From positions 4,850,381 to 4,914,380 of the forward strand of contig NC_012997.1 in NCBI RefSeq assembly GCF_000023025.1: a stretch of 64,000 nucleotides of DNA. The letters run 5' to 3'. The position numbers and the translations under genes were made by a program. Within the stretch, counting starts at the first letter, position 1; every line of letters starts with the position of its first letter. This DNA comes from Teredinibacter turnerae T7901 (GTDB lineage: Bacteria; Pseudomonadota; Gammaproteobacteria; Pseudomonadales; Cellvibrionaceae). This document shows positions 44,882 to 54,561 of this stretch, piece after piece. The notes beneath the pieces are model-generated. The model searched no databases. It was not told where the DNA came from and worked only from the letters and a program-made list of their open reading frames with translations.

Positions 44882-46288
44882 ATGTCAGAGCAGACTCTGA
44901 ATCTGATTAAAGAAAACGAAGTTCGCTGGGTAGACCTGCGTTTTACCGATACTAAAGGTAAAGAGCAGCACGTAACCATCCCCTCGTCCTATGTGGACGA
45001 AGATTTTTTCACCACCGGTCAGATGTTTGATGGCTCCTCCATTTCTGGTTGGAAAGGCATCAACGAGTCCGACATGATCTTGATGCCAGACGACACTACC
45101 TCTGTGCTGGATCCGTTCACCGATGAGCCTACCGTTATCTTGCGTTGCGATATCGTTGAACCTTCTACTGGCGAAGGTTACGAGCGCGATCCACGCTCTG
45201 TCGCCAAACGCGCAGAAGAATACCTGAAGTCCACTGGTCTCGGCGATACTGCTTTCTTCGGCCCAGAACCAGAATTCTTTATCTTCGACGACGTCAAATG
45301 GGGTCAGGACATGAGCGGCAGCTTCGTGAAGATTTCTTCCGAAGAAGCAGCCTGGGCTACCGGTCACGACTTCTCTGAAGGCAACATGGGCCACCGTCCG
45401 CGCGTTAAAGGCGGTTACTTCCCCGTTCCTCCAGTGGACTCACTGCACGATATCCGTTCTGCCATGTGTAACGCCATGATCCAAATGGGTCTGGACGTTG
45501 AAGTTCACCACCACGAAGTGGCAACTGCAGGCCAGAACGAAATCGGTGTTAAGTTCAACACTCTGGTTAAGAAAGCGGACGAAGTACAGATCCTGAAATA
45601 CTGTGTACACAACGTGGCGCACGCTTACGGCAAAACGGCAACCTTTATGCCTAAGCCTATCGTTGGCGATAACGGTTCCGGCATGCACTGCCACCAGTCT
45701 TTCTGGAAAGATGGCGAAAACCAGTTCGCAGGCGATGGCTACGCTGGCCTGAGCGAAACTGCCCTGTACTACATCGGCGGTATCATCAAGCACGCTAAAG
45801 CACTGAACGCGTTTACTAACCCAGGCACCAACTCCTACAAGCGTCTGATCCCTGGTTTTGAAGCGCCAGTAATGCTGGCTTACTCTGCACGCAACCGTTC
45901 TGCATCGATTCGTATTCCTTACGTCGCCTCACCAAAAGGCAAGCGTATCGAAGCGCGTTTCCCTGACCCCATCGCCAACCCATACCTGGCATTCGCTGCC
46001 ATGTTGATGGCTGGCCTGGACGGCGTGAAAAACAAACTTCACCCTGGCGATGCTGCAGATAAAGACCTTTACGATCTGCCTAAAGAAGAAGCGGATGCTA
46101 TTCCACAGGTATGTGGCAGCCTGCGTGAAGCACTGTCCAGCCTGAATGCAGACCGCGAGTTCCTCACCGCTGGTGGCGTTTTCACCGACGACATGATCGA
46201 CGCATACATCGACCTGAAAATGGAAGACGTATACCGCGTTGAGCACACTACTCACCCAGTTGAGTTCGACCTCTACTACTCTGTATAA
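44882..46288 (+). CDS. glnA: Glutamine synthetase, type I
   Basis: A 468-residue protein, the normal length for GS-I. Hallmarks are [17 protein letters not shown], the [16 protein letters not shown] stretch with metal ligands, [11 protein letters not shown], the [12 protein letters not shown] flap region, and NRSASIRIP near the active site. The adenylylation-type Tyr region is seen at residue about 397 ([10 protein letters not shown]), so control by GlnE is likely. It makes glutamine from glutamate and ammonia. A ribosome binding site (GGAGGAATCTC) precedes the ATG, and a strong terminator follows. Confidence 0.98.
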   Translation: MSEQTLNLIKENEVRWVDLRFTDTKGKEQHVTIPSSYVDEDFFTTGQMFDGSSISGWKGINESDMILMPDDTTSVLDPFTDEPTVILRCDIVEPSTGEGYERDPRSVAKRAEEYLKSTGLGDTAFFGPEPEFFIFDDVKWGQDMSGSFVKISSEEAAWATGHDFSEGNMGHRPRVKGGYFPVPPVDSLHDIRSAMCNAMIQMGLDVEVHHHEVATAGQNEIGVKFNTLVKKADEVQILKYCVHNVAHAYGKTATFMPKPIVGDNGSGMHCHQSFWKDGENQFAGDGYAGLSETALYYIGGIIKHAKALNAFTNPGTNSYKRLIPGFEAPVMLAYSARNRSASIRIPYVASPKGKRIEARFPDPIANPYLAFAAMLMAGLDGVKNKLHPGDAADKDLYDLPKEEADAIPQVCGSLREALSSLNADREFLTAGGVFTDDMIDAYIDLKMEDVYRVEHTTHPVEFDLYYSV

Positions 46289-46311
46289 GCCTTTGCTTAA
46301 CAGCTGTACTC

Positions 46312-46337
46312 AAGCCCGGCCTTCGCCGGGCTTTTTT
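46312..46337 (+). terminator. Intrinsic terminator after glnA
   Basis: A 9-bp perfect stem (AAGCCCGGC at 46312-46320 and GCCGGGCTT at 46325-46333) with loop CTTC, followed by a T-run. It lies 24 bp past the glnA stop. Confidence 0.95.
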
Positions 46338-46429
46338 GTTACGGGTTCACTTCCGTTCGCGCAGTTTACGTCGTAGAGTGCCAAAGCCTAGAGTGCCAAT
46401 ACGCCACACAAGAGGGAGCGCGCCCACCC

Positions 46430-47008
46430 ATGCCGATGACCATTTTCACCCTGGCGAGTTTTGTTACCGCCTGCTTGATCACCGTCGCAGCCAGCGCCCA
46501 AACAATCTACAAATCTGTCGATCAGTACGGTAACGTCACTTACTCCGACGAACCCCCGACCAACGCAACAGCCGAGAAACTGGAGCTTAAGCCGCTCAAT
46601 ACGACCCCGGCGATAACTCCCGCACCCGCGCCCAGCCCACCGCTGGTGTCGCCAGCGCCATCGCCAAGCCCTGAACCAGACGCAACAACCAGCCCTCCGA
46701 AGCAGGCCAGTGGCTACGGTCTGCGCCTGGTGACTCCGAAATCTGAACAGCGCTTCGGCCCCGCGGAAAAAGCACTCACCGTCGTGATGCTGACCCAGCG
46801 CAAGCTCGAACCAGGTTTGCGATTTGAGGTGTATATCGACGGAAAAGTGCAGGAAACCACCGATTCAAACAACGTCAGCATCGCCCTCAGCAAAGCCTTG
46901 CAAGGCCGTCGGAGCGTCTCGGCCGCTGTCGTCGATGGTGCAGGGAATGTCATTGAACGGACCGAGGAGAGAACCATCTTTGTTATTCGGCCCGCTGGTC
47001 ACAGCTGA
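46430..47008 (+). CDS. DUF4124-domain exported protein
   Basis: A 192-residue protein with a signal peptide ending SAQ (about residue 24). A short DUF4124 motif follows (TIYKSVDQYGNVTYSDEPP, residues about 25-43), then a long Pro/Ala/Ser-rich linker and a C-terminal beta-rich domain (about 105-190; FEVYIDGKVQET). The DUF4124 gene between glnA and ntrB is a typical gammaproteobacterial arrangement. Its role is unknown, probably periplasmic. Confidence 0.9.
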   Translation: MPMTIFTLASFVTACLITVAASAQTIYKSVDQYGNVTYSDEPPTNATAEKLELKPLNTTPAITPAPAPSPPLVSPAPSPSPEPDATTSPPKQASGYGLRLVTPKSEQRFGPAEKALTVVMLTQRKLEPGLRFEVYIDGKVQETTDSNNVSIALSKALQGRRSVSAAVVDGAGNVIERTEERTIFVIRPAGHS

Positions 47009-47074
47009 TACACACCAAATTAACGCAAAAAATAGCACCATTACAGCGCATATCGAGATTTTCGCTCTATAATT

Positions 47075-47108
47075 GCCCCTAATTCTGAGATACGCTTTCG
47101 TTAGGGGC
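47075..47108 (+). repeat. Inverted repeat upstream of ntrB
   Basis: GCCCCTAA (47075-47082) pairs perfectly with TTAGGGGC (47101-47108) around an 18-nt loop. It is in the gap of about 370 bp between the DUF4124 gene and ntrB. A hairpin in a leader RNA is possible; nothing else in the gap looks coding. Confidence 0.5.
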
Positions 47109-47306
47109 GCATGAACGCACCAAAGAAACCCGCAATGCATACGCGAGCCATTCGGGTGCATTCCTGTTTTAGCCCCTTCGATTGGGCCCAACAACGGACC
47201 TTTTCGGGGTTTTCCCAAGTATTGTTCAAAAATGCTTCTAATGGATTGTTACCTGGTTAACATCCCACTCCCTATGCACCGCCAGCCCCTGCCACGGCTG
47301 GCATTC

Positions 47307-47322
47307 TGGTTTGCTTATTGCA
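47307..47322 (+). promoter_or_regulatory. Candidate sigma-54 promoter of ntrBC
   Basis: TGGTTTGCTTATTGCA has the GG and GC dinucleotides exactly 10 bp apart, and a good -12 box (TTGCA). The -24 box is less ideal (TGGTTTG against TGGCACG). It is 56 bp before the ntrB start. A palindrome GCCAGCC/GGCTGGC lies at 47281-47302, just upstream. Confidence 0.5.
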
Positions 47323-47377
47323 TTCCAGGCTACTACTAAAAGGTGGCTCACCCTAGAGGCCGCCCACAGGACTTAGA

Positions 47378-48442
47378 GTGAATTCAAATAGTTACCAAAA
47401 CATTCTGGATAGCCTGCTAACTGCAATTATCCTGGTGGACCACAATCTGACAGTCGTGCATATGAATGCGTCAGCAGAAATGAACCTGGGAGTCAGCGGC
47501 GAGAAGATGTCTGGTCGCTCCATTCATGCCTGCTTTTCCGCCAGCGATGGCACCCCCATGTCACTCGAAGAAGCCCTGAGAAACAACCGCAACTTTACCA
47601 AGCGTAAGGCCAGTTGGAAGCTGCACAACAACCAAACCATTATGGTCGACTACTCGGTGATCCCGAGTCACGAAATGAATCATATGGTTATCGAGTTTCA
47701 GCCACTCGACCGCCTGCTCAAAATCAGCCGCGAAGAGGCCATGCTCGCCTCTCAGGAAACCACCCGTAACTTGATCCGCGGCATGGCCCACGAAATCAAG
47801 AACCCGCTGGGTGGCATACGTGGCGCTGCGCAATTACTGGCGCGCGAGCTGCACCATGAAGAACTTGAAGAATACACCCGGATCATCATTGACGAGACCG
47901 ATCGCCTGCGCAATCTCGTAGACCGTATGCTCGGCCCTCACAAATCGAGTGAACGCAAACCAACCAATATTCACGAAGTGCTCGAACACGTGCACTCAGT
48001 GATAAAAGCCGAGGTTGGCAGCCAGATCACCATCAAACGCGATTATGACCCCAGTATTCCGCCACTCACCGCAGACCGCGCTCAACTGATTCAGGCTGTG
48101 CTCAACATTGGCCGCAATGCCATGCAGTCGCTGCTGGAAAACGGTACCGCCAACCCACAGATTGCGTTTCGCACCCGGGTTCAGCGACGTTACACCATCG
48201 GCCGAACGCACCACCCCTTGGTGGTGAAAATCAGCATTACCGACAATGGCCCAGGAATTCCACCCGAGCTCATTGAAGACATTTTTTTCCCCATGATTAC
48301 CGGCCGCGCTAATGGCAGCGGCCTGGGCTTGGCCATTGCGCAGAACCTGGTCAATTTGCACAAGGGGATTATTGAGTGCGCGAGCCGTAAAGGCAAAACC
48401 GAGTTCACCATCTACCTACCGCTGGATACCGAAAATGCATAA
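47378..48442 (+). CDS. ntrB: NtrB (GlnL) nitrogen-regulation sensor kinase
   Basis: A 354-residue soluble kinase from a GTG start (AGGA upstream). An N-terminal PAS sensor domain (about residues 8-105) leads to HisKA with phospho-acceptor His in MAHEIKNPLGGIRGAAQ (about residue 139). The HATPase domain has an N-box NIGRNAMQSLLENG, and TDNGPGIPPE and GSGLGLAIAQNL. No membrane helix is seen, as expected for NtrB. It phosphorylates or dephosphorylates NtrC according to the state of PII protein. It overlaps ntrC by 8 bp. Confidence 0.97.
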   Translation: MNSNSYQNILDSLLTAIILVDHNLTVVHMNASAEMNLGVSGEKMSGRSIHACFSASDGTPMSLEEALRNNRNFTKRKASWKLHNNQTIMVDYSVIPSHEMNHMVIEFQPLDRLLKISREEAMLASQETTRNLIRGMAHEIKNPLGGIRGAAQLLARELHHEELEEYTRIIIDETDRLRNLVDRMLGPHKSSERKPTNIHEVLEHVHSVIKAEVGSQITIKRDYDPSIPPLTADRAQLIQAVLNIGRNAMQSLLENGTANPQIAFRTRVQRRYTIGRTHHPLVVKISITDNGPGIPPELIEDIFFPMITGRANGSGLGLAIAQNLVNLHKGIIECASRKGKTEFTIYLPLDTENA

Positions 48443-49850
48443 ACCTAATCTGGTATGGATTATTGACGACGACAGGTCGATTCGCTGGGTGCTGGAAAAA
48501 GCCCTGCAACAATCCGGGATTACCACCCAAAGCTTCGAGAGCGGCGACAAAGCGCTGCTGCACATTGATAAAACCCAACCGGACGCCATTATCTCCGATG
48601 TGCGCATGCCAGGTACCGATGGCCTGACCCTGCTTTCCAACCTGCACACCGAGCACCCCAGCCTGCCGATAATTATTATGACGGCGCATTCCGATTTGGA
48701 CAGCGCGGTATCGGCTTACCAGGGTGGCGCATTTGAATACCTGCCCAAACCATTCGATGTGGACGAAGCAGTCGCTGTTACTCAGCGTGCGCTCGCCCAT
48801 GCCTCAGAGCAACAGCAGGACATTGCCCCGCCGGAACCCGAGCTGGAAACCGAAATTATTGGCGAAGCGCCGGCCATGCAAGAAGTGTTTCGCGCTATCG
48901 GCCGTCTCTCGCAATCTAACATTACCGTGTTAATCAACGGCGAGTCCGGCACCGGTAAAGAACTGGTCGCCCGCGCGCTGCATCGCCACAGCCCACGCAA
49001 AGAAGGGCCATTCATCGCACTGAACATGGCCGCGATACCCCGCGACCTGATCGAGTCTGAATTGTTTGGCCACGAGAAAGGTGCATTCACCGGCGCAGGT
49101 GCGCAACGTCAAGGCCGCTTCCAACAAGCGGATGGCGGCACCCTGTTTTTGGATGAAATCGGCGATATGCCCGCCGAAACCCAAACGCGCTTGTTGCGCG
49201 TGCTTGCCGACGGCGAGTTCTATCGCGTGGGCGGCCACACAGCAATTAAAGTTGACGTGCGAATTATTGCAGCAACCCACCAGAACCTGGAACATCTGGT
49301 GGAAGATAATCGCTTTCGGGAAGATTTGTTCCACCGCTTAAATGTTATTCGCATCCACTTGCCGAAGCTTTCCAACCGCCGCGAAGATATCCCCAAGCTC
49401 GCACATCACTTTTTGCGCAAAGCCGCCAATGAGCTGGATGTGGAGCCGAAGATTCTCACCACAGAAACCGAAGCCTACCTCAGCAATCTGAGTTGGCCCG
49501 GTAACGTCAGACAGCTGGAGAACACCTGCCGCTGGATCACAGTTATGGCGTCCGGACGCGAAGTGCACGTGCAGGATTTACCGCCGGAGCTGATGGAGGT
49601 GAAACGGGCAGAAACCCCATCTGGCGACTGGGATAAAGCGCTGCGCCATTGGGCGGATCAAGCGCTGGCCTGCGGGCAAAAAGAGATTCTCTCCGAGGCA
49701 GTGCCAACCTTCGAACGCGCGCTCATTGAAACTGCGCTCAAGCACACCGCTGGTCGCAAGCGCGACGCAGCCAATTTGCTGGGCTGGGGCCGCAATACGC
49801 TAACCCGCAAATTGAAAGAGCTGGGGATGGCCGGCGCCGACGACGACTAA
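48435..49850 (+). CDS. ntrC: NtrC (GlnG) nitrogen-regulation sigma-54 activator
   Basis: A 471-residue regulator from the ATG at 48435, inside the ntrB stop. An N-terminal receiver has the acidic pocket DDDRSIRW, phospho-Asp in AIISDVRMPG (about residue 54), Thr in IIMTAHS and Lys in YLPKPFD. The central AAA+ ATPase has Walker A GESGTGKE, the GAFTGA loop that contacts sigma-54 (EKGAFTGAGAQRQG), and Walker B GTLFLDEIGD. A C-terminal Fis-type HTH (RKRDAANLLGWGRNTLTRKL) binds enhancers such as those upstream of glnA. Confidence 0.98.
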   Translation: MHKPNLVWIIDDDRSIRWVLEKALQQSGITTQSFESGDKALLHIDKTQPDAIISDVRMPGTDGLTLLSNLHTEHPSLPIIIMTAHSDLDSAVSAYQGGAFEYLPKPFDVDEAVAVTQRALAHASEQQQDIAPPEPELETEIIGEAPAMQEVFRAIGRLSQSNITVLINGESGTGKELVARALHRHSPRKEGPFIALNMAAIPRDLIESELFGHEKGAFTGAGAQRQGRFQQADGGTLFLDEIGDMPAETQTRLLRVLADGEFYRVGGHTAIKVDVRIIAATHQNLEHLVEDNRFREDLFHRLNVIRIHLPKLSNRREDIPKLAHHFLRKAANELDVEPKILTTETEAYLSNLSWPGNVRQLENTCRWITVMASGREVHVQDLPPELMEVKRAETPSGDWDKALRHWADQALACGQKEILSEAVPTFERALIETALKHTAGRKRDAANLLGWGRNTLTRKLKELGMAGADDD

Positions 49851-49896
49851 GCCTGCGCTTTGGGTATTTGCCGCCCGGCAACAAAATCCGGGCACA

Positions 49897-49925
49897 AAAA
49901 AGGGAGCTCTAGAAGCTCCCTTTTT
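49897..49925. terminator. Bidirectional terminator between ntrC and secB
   Basis: A 12-bp perfect inverted repeat (AAAAAGGGAGCT at 49897-49908, AGCTCCCTTTTT at 49914-49925) with a 5-nt loop. A- and T-runs on both flanks serve both convergent transcripts. Confidence 0.95.
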
Positions 49926-49945
49926 CATCATCGTGCAAGCACTGC

Positions 49946-50449
49946 TTAATTCGGCTGCTGGCCTTGCTCAGCCTGCTGCTGTGCCTGATTCATCGCCTGA
50001 CTAAACAGTGCATCGAAATTAATGGGCGGCAGTTGCAGCGGCGGGAAACCACCTCGGGTCGCCAGGCTGTCGAGCGCCTCACGGGCGTATGGGAACAGAA
50101 TTTCCGGGCAGGCAGAGGACAACAAACGCTGTAATTGTGGCGCTTCCAAACCGGCCACTTCAAACAGTCCCGCCTGGTGCACTTCCGCCAGGAACGCGGT
50201 TTTATCATCATTCATTTTAACGGTGATGGTCAGCTTCAGAACCACTTCATAGTGGTTCTCATCCAGCTTATTCACCTGAGTATTCAGGTCTTGGTTGACC
50301 TTGGGCTGCCACTGTACCTGGAACGCCTGCACCCCCATCGGAGTTTCGAACGACATGTCTTTCATGTAGATACGCTTAATACCGAAGCGGTTCTGGTTGG
50401 CGTCTGCCTGTTGATCGTTTTGCTCTGGAGTCTGATTTTCGTCTGCCAT
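49946..50449 (-). CDS. secB: SecB export chaperone
   Basis: A 167-residue acidic protein with the SecB core: [45 protein letters not shown] (split strands), [18 protein letters not shown], and [16 protein letters not shown]. The long acidic N-terminal and Gln-rich C-terminal ends ([12 protein letters not shown]) are typical. It holds preproteins unfolded for SecA. The ATG at 50449 has AAGG upstream. Confidence 0.96.
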
Positions 50450-50517
50450 GATAGATGCCTTAAAAATGTCTTTTTATCTGCCCCCTATGTGGGGCCACTG
50501 CGCGAATTTTACAAGCG

Positions 50518-50916
50518 TTATTTAACGACGGGCAGATTCTGCCCCTGCCATTCCGACATGCCACCCTGCAGGCGGCTCACCGTAAACCCCTTGTCCTTTA
50601 AAATCTTACCGGCAGCACCCGCGTGCTGGCCCATTTTGTCGGCCACAATCAACGTCTTTTCGCGATGTTTGTTTAATTCGGTATGACGATCGGCCAGCTT
50701 GGCGAACGGAATATTAATCGCATCCACAATATGGCCAGTACTGAACTCTTTGGCCTCACGTACATCGACCACCACCGCTTGATCGCTGTTCACCAGGCGG
50801 GTTACTTCATGGTGCGACAGGGCCGCGCCGCCCTTGCGGCTTTCCACAAATATCAACGCTGCTGCCAGCACACCGAGAATACTGACCAATAACCACTGCT
50901 CAGTAATAAACGCCAT
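50518..50916 (-). CDS. yibN: Membrane-anchored rhodanese-like protein (YibN-like) lacking the catalytic Cys
   Basis: A 132-residue protein from the ATG at 50916; a longer frame to 51030 adds unlikely residues. An N-terminal helix (about residues 8-24, VSILGVLAAALIFVE) anchors it, followed by a rhodanese domain with VVVDVREAKEFSTGHIVDAINIP (split) and LQGGMSEWQG. At the position of the active-site Cys the sequence reads IVADKMGQHAG, so no Cys is present and sulfur transfer is not expected. The secB-adjacent position matches YibN of E. coli. Probably structural or binding function. Confidence 0.85.
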   Translation of the reverse strand: MAFITEQWLLVSILGVLAAALIFVESRKGGAALSHHEVTRLVNSDQAVVVDVREAKEFSTGHIVDAINIPFAKLADRHTELNKHREKTLIVADKMGQHAGAAGKILKDKGFTVSRLQGGMSEWQGQNLPVVK

Positions 50917-51075
50917 TATTTCCACAGAAAAGACCTTTGCTTCGAATGAGTTGAGGGCAACAACAGGTGTTGCTGAAAAATGATGCGGGAGTATACAGGA
51001 AGTCCGTGTCTGGCGCAGACACACCAGCACGGCAGCGGCCTGCGCAGAACACGCAAGCCGGATTTCACACGGAAA

Positions 51076-51822
51076 TTACTTCGCCTGCCCCTGCTTGGCC
51101 ACAGCGTCCATCATCGCTTTAATCGCTTCTGGATCGCCCAGGTATTCACGCTTGATTGGGCGCAGGTCTGCGTCCAGGTCATAAACCAGCGGCACACCCG
51201 TTGGGATGTTCAAATCAAGGATCTCTGCGTCAGACATATCATCCAGATATTTAACCAGCGCACGCAGACTATTGCCGTGAGCCGCGATAATAACGCGCTT
51301 GCCACCGAGAATGGATGGGCGAATCACATCGTGCCAGTAAGGCAGCACGCGGTCGATGGTCAGCTTCAGGCTTTCCGCTTTCGGCAGTACGTTTTTGTCG
51401 ATACCGCGGTAGCGTGGGTCGTGCGCGGGGAAGTGTTCGCTGCTCTCGTCAACATCGGGTGGTGGAACGTCAAAGCTACGGCGCCAGATTTTAACTTGCT
51501 CGTCGCCGTGTTTGGCTGCAGTTTCCGCTTTGTCCAAGCCGGTAAGTGCACCGTAGTGACGCTCGTTCAAGCGCCAGTGACGCTCAACAGGCAGCCACAT
51601 CTGACCCATTTCTTCCAGCACCAGGTTCAGAGTACGAATCGCGCGAGTCAGCACGGAGGAGTAGGCCAGGTCGAATTCGAAACCGGCTTCCTTGAGCATA
51701 CGGCCACCGTTGCGCGCTTGTTCGCGACCGGTGTCTGTCAGGTCCACGTCGTGCCAGCCAGTAAAACGGTTTTCCAGGTTCCACTGGCTCTCACCGTGGC
51801 GAATTAAGACCAATTTGTACAT
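51076..51822 (-). CDS. gpmA: GpmA, 2,3-bisphosphoglycerate-dependent phosphoglycerate mutase
   Basis: A 248-residue enzyme of the histidine-phosphatase fold. The catalytic His is in [18 protein letters not shown] (residue about 9), with the general acid Glu in [14 protein letters not shown] and second His in [13 protein letters not shown] (about 184). It interconverts 3- and 2-phosphoglycerate in glycolysis. An AGAGGA site precedes the ATG at 51822. E. coli carries the unrelated gpmI (gpmM) in this position, so this is a non-orthologous replacement within a conserved neighbourhood. Confidence 0.97.
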   Translation of the reverse strand: MYKLVLIRHGESQWNLENRFTGWHDVDLTDTGREQARNGGRMLKEAGFEFDLAYSSVLTRAIRTLNLVLEEMGQMWLPVERHWRLNERHYGALTGLDKAETAAKHGDEQVKIWRRSFDVPPPDVDESSEHFPAHDPRYRGIDKNVLPKAESLKLTIDRVLPYWHDVIRPSILGGKRVIIAAHGNSLRALVKYLDDMSDAEILDLNIPTGVPLVYDLDADLRPIKREYLGDPEAIKAMMDAVAKQGQAK

Positions 51823-51980
51823 ATCGCTTGTCCTCTGGGGTACATGGTTAGGGATAGAATTTCGGCCGCAATGATCCTAGATTAAGGCGTAAAAATCCAG
51901 TTAACGGGGTAACTCATGCGCGCACGCTTCACTGAGATCAAATACCCGACCGTCGTCTAAAGTAAGGTACACTCTGTTTT

Positions 51981-53159
51981 ATGAACTGTTTTATGAACTG
52001 TTTTATGAGAAAACGCGCTTTTACATTTATACCGCTGCTGTGTGCAGCACTTATTGGTCTAGCCAGCCCAGCTGCCATGAGCGATGAACAATCTGATCGT
52101 GCCCGGCTCGAGAAAATCAAACAGGCCATCACCCGCTTACAGGCGGAACTAAAGCAAACCAAAAGCAGCCGCGATGACTTGCTTAATAGTCTGGAGGAGT
52201 CCGAAAAGGCTGCGGGTCAGCTGAGCGAAAAGGCCGAGCAACTGAAAACCCAACTCCAGCAACGACAACAGAAACTCGAGCAAATGCGCGGCCAACGGAG
52301 TGACCTCAGTGCAAAAAAGCAGCAACAGGAGCAGCAGGTGGGCCAGCACATTAGTGCCGCCTACCGTCTGGGACAGCAAGGTGGCATGCGCCTGCTCCTG
52401 AATCAGCAAGATCCCACCACCGTGTCCCGCAACCTAAAATACTACGACTACCTGATACGCGCACGCGCCGATAAAATCGGCGAATACCGCACCACAATCG
52501 ACACTATCAATCGCCTTGAAAAAGACATCGCCTACCAGACGGAACAGCTCATTCGAGAGCGCGATGCCTTGACGGAGAAGCAAAAGCAACTCAGCGCGGT
52601 GCAGGCCAAACGCAAACAAACGCTGGCCAAACTCAATACAGATTTACAAGGTAAGGGCGCAGAGTTGGACGCGCTCAATGGCGACCGCCAACGGCTGGAG
52701 CAGGTGTTGAGCCAGGTAACCGCCTGGCTGGAAGATATCGATGTTCCGCAGAGCGACAACGCCTTCGCTGACCTCCGTGGCAAACTGCCCTGGCCTACCA
52801 AGGGTCGTGTGCTGCGCAACTACGGTTCATCCCGCGTCTCGGGAAAAATGGCGTGGCAGGGCATGCTGATCGCCTCCACCACTGGCAGCCCAGTGGTTGC
52901 TGTACACCACGGCCGCGTCGTATTCTCCGACTACCTGCGCGGCCACGGATTGCTGATCATCGTTGACCATGGCGGCAACTACATGAGCCTTTACGCCCAC
53001 AACCAGGCACTTTATAAAGAGCTGGGGGAATGGGTGGACGCAGGCGAGGTCATAGCTTCGGTCGGTAACACCGGTGGCCAGCAGCAATCTGCTCTATACT
53101 TTGAGCTGCGCTACCGGGGCGAGCCTACCAATCCCAAACGCTGGCTGCGACCAGCCTGA
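51981..53159 (+). CDS. envC: EnvC-like murein hydrolase activator (degenerate LytM/M23 domain)
   Basis: A 392-residue protein. After an export signal (ending about residue 35) there are long coiled coils (about residues 38-245, RARLEKIKQAITRLQAELKQ and similar). A C-terminal LytM domain (about 265-390) contains KMAWQGMLIASTTGSPV and VDHGGNYMSLYAHNQ. In active M23 enzymes the first zinc site is HxxxD; here Trp/Gln occupy it, so the domain is degenerate, as in EnvC, which activates amidases AmiA/AmiB for septal splitting. The start is ambiguous because a 12-bp unit is duplicated around it (ATG at 51981, 51993 or 52005). Confidence 0.93.
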   Translation: MNCFMNCFMRKRAFTFIPLLCAALIGLASPAAMSDEQSDRARLEKIKQAITRLQAELKQTKSSRDDLLNSLEESEKAAGQLSEKAEQLKTQLQQRQQKLEQMRGQRSDLSAKKQQQEQQVGQHISAAYRLGQQGGMRLLLNQQDPTTVSRNLKYYDYLIRARADKIGEYRTTIDTINRLEKDIAYQTEQLIRERDALTEKQKQLSAVQAKRKQTLAKLNTDLQGKGAELDALNGDRQRLEQVLSQVTAWLEDIDVPQSDNAFADLRGKLPWPTKGRVLRNYGSSRVSGKMAWQGMLIASTTGSPVVAVHHGRVVFSDYLRGHGLLIIVDHGGNYMSLYAHNQALYKELGEWVDAGEVIASVGNTGGQQQSALYFELRYRGEPTNPKRWLRPA

Positions 53160-53193
53160 TTAACACGATAATTACATCCCGCAGGAGATCACC

Positions 53194-54561
53194 GTGCCCT
53201 CCCTTTTGCAACAAGGCTTTGCTGCCTGCTTTTTCCTGGTATCCGCAGTGGCTGTCTGGGCCGAACCCCAGCCGGAACCGAACGTCCCCGACAACGACAC
53301 CGTCAGTGTTTTACCGTTGGAAGATTTGCGGGTATTCACCAAAGCATTCGATCACATCCGCAACTCCTATATCGACGAAATCGACGATCGCACACTGCTG
53401 GAATACGCTATCCGCGGCATGATGGAGCAGCTCGATCCACACTCCTCGTTCCTCGACGCCTCCACCTATGACGACCTGCAAGTGAATACCACCGGAGAAT
53501 TTGGCGGCCTGGGTATTGAAGTGGGCACCGAAGACGGCTTCATCAAGGTGGTATCCCCAATCGATGACACCCCCGCTGCACGCGGTGGCGTGGAAGCGGG
53601 CGACCTGATCATCAAGCTCGACGAGACACCAGTGAAGGGCCTCACCCTCGACGAGGCGGTTGAAAAAATGCGCGGTAAAAAAGGCACCGCCATCACCCTC
53701 ACTATTGTGCGCGAAGGGGAGGAAAAGCCACTGGAAATTACTCTGGTGCGCGACACGATTAAAGTGCGCAGTGTGCGCGCTGAACTGGAAGACGAGCACT
53801 ACGCCTACGTGCGTATTGCGCAATTCCAGGTAAACACCGCCGACGATGTGAGGGCCGCTTATGCGAAGCTGGCTGACGGCAAAAACGATATCCGGGGCTT
53901 GGTGCTCGACCTGCGCAACAACCCGGGCGGCGTGCTCCAGGCCGCGGTGGAAACCACAGATCTGTTCTTAAGCGGCGGCCTGGTGGTTTATACCGAAGGT
54001 CGCCTGCCGGATTCCAATGTTCGCTACGAAGCCAACCCAGGCGACATGAGCAATGGCATGCCTATTGTGGTGCTCATCAACGACGGCTCTGCTTCCGCCT
54101 CCGAAATTGTCGCCGGTGCACTGCAGGATCAACGCCGCGCCCTGGTCATCGGCACACGCAGCTTCGGCAAAGGATCTGTACAGTCGGTCATCCCCATTAC
54201 CAACGATCGCGCCGTAAAGCTAACGACTGCCCTGTATTACACGCCCAATGGCCGCTCCATTCAGGCGCAGGGTATCGAACCCGACATTCTCGTGGAGCGG
54301 GTGCGCGTTACCGCAGTGAGGCCGCGACTCTCAGTGAAAGAAGCTGACTTAAGTCGCCACCTGAAAAACACCAAAGGTGGTGACGAAGTCACCGCGAAGG
54401 ACGATGTCAGCGAAACCGAACTGCACAATCAAGACAGTCAGCTGTACGAAGCACTCAACATATTAAAAAGCCTTACGTTGTTTAAAGAGTCTCAACAAAA
54501 ACACGGTGCATCTCAACCCGTGCCAGCGCAGTTATCCTCAAGCCAGGCGAGTGCAGGTTAG
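53194..54561 (+). CDS. ctpA: Carboxyl-terminal processing protease (CtpA/Prc-like, S41)
   Basis: A 455-residue exported protease from a GTG start (AGGAG upstream). Signal peptide about 1-23; PDZ domain about 90-175 (GLGIEVGTEDGFIKVVSP, GVEAGDLIIKLDE); S41 catalytic core with Ser in NDGSASASEIVAGAL (about residue 308) and Lys in GTRSFGKGSVQ (about 333). It trims C-terminal ends of periplasmic proteins, including murein hydrolases in several bacteria. It lies in the envC-ctpA-yibQ run, all tied to cell-wall handling. Confidence 0.96.
   Translation: MPSLLQQGFAACFFLVSAVAVWAEPQPEPNVPDNDTVSVLPLEDLRVFTKAFDHIRNSYIDEIDDRTLLEYAIRGMMEQLDPHSSFLDASTYDDLQVNTTGEFGGLGIEVGTEDGFIKVVSPIDDTPAARGGVEAGDLIIKLDETPVKGLTLDEAVEKMRGKKGTAITLTIVREGEEKPLEITLVRDTIKVRSVRAELEDEHYAYVRIAQFQVNTADDVRAAYAKLADGKNDIRGLVLDLRNNPGGVLQAAVETTDLFLSGGLVVYTEGRLPDSNVRYEANPGDMSNGMPIVVLINDGSASASEIVAGALQDQRRALVIGTRSFGKGSVQSVIPITNDRAVKLTTALYYTPNGRSIQAQGIEPDILVERVRVTAVRPRLSVKEADLSRHLKNTKGGDEVTAKDDVSETELHNQDSQLYEALNILKSLTLFKESQQKHGASQPVPAQLSSSQASAG

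Noticed and set aside
44588..46288. CRISPR array or tandem repeat near glnA
   Set aside because: Only dispersed palindromes belonging to NtrC sites were seen; no repeat-spacer pattern occurs in the window.
46374..46402. Direct repeat AGAGTGCCAA upstream of the DUF4124 gene
   Set aside because: Two copies of a 10-mer in the leader region with no dyad structure; too weak to call.
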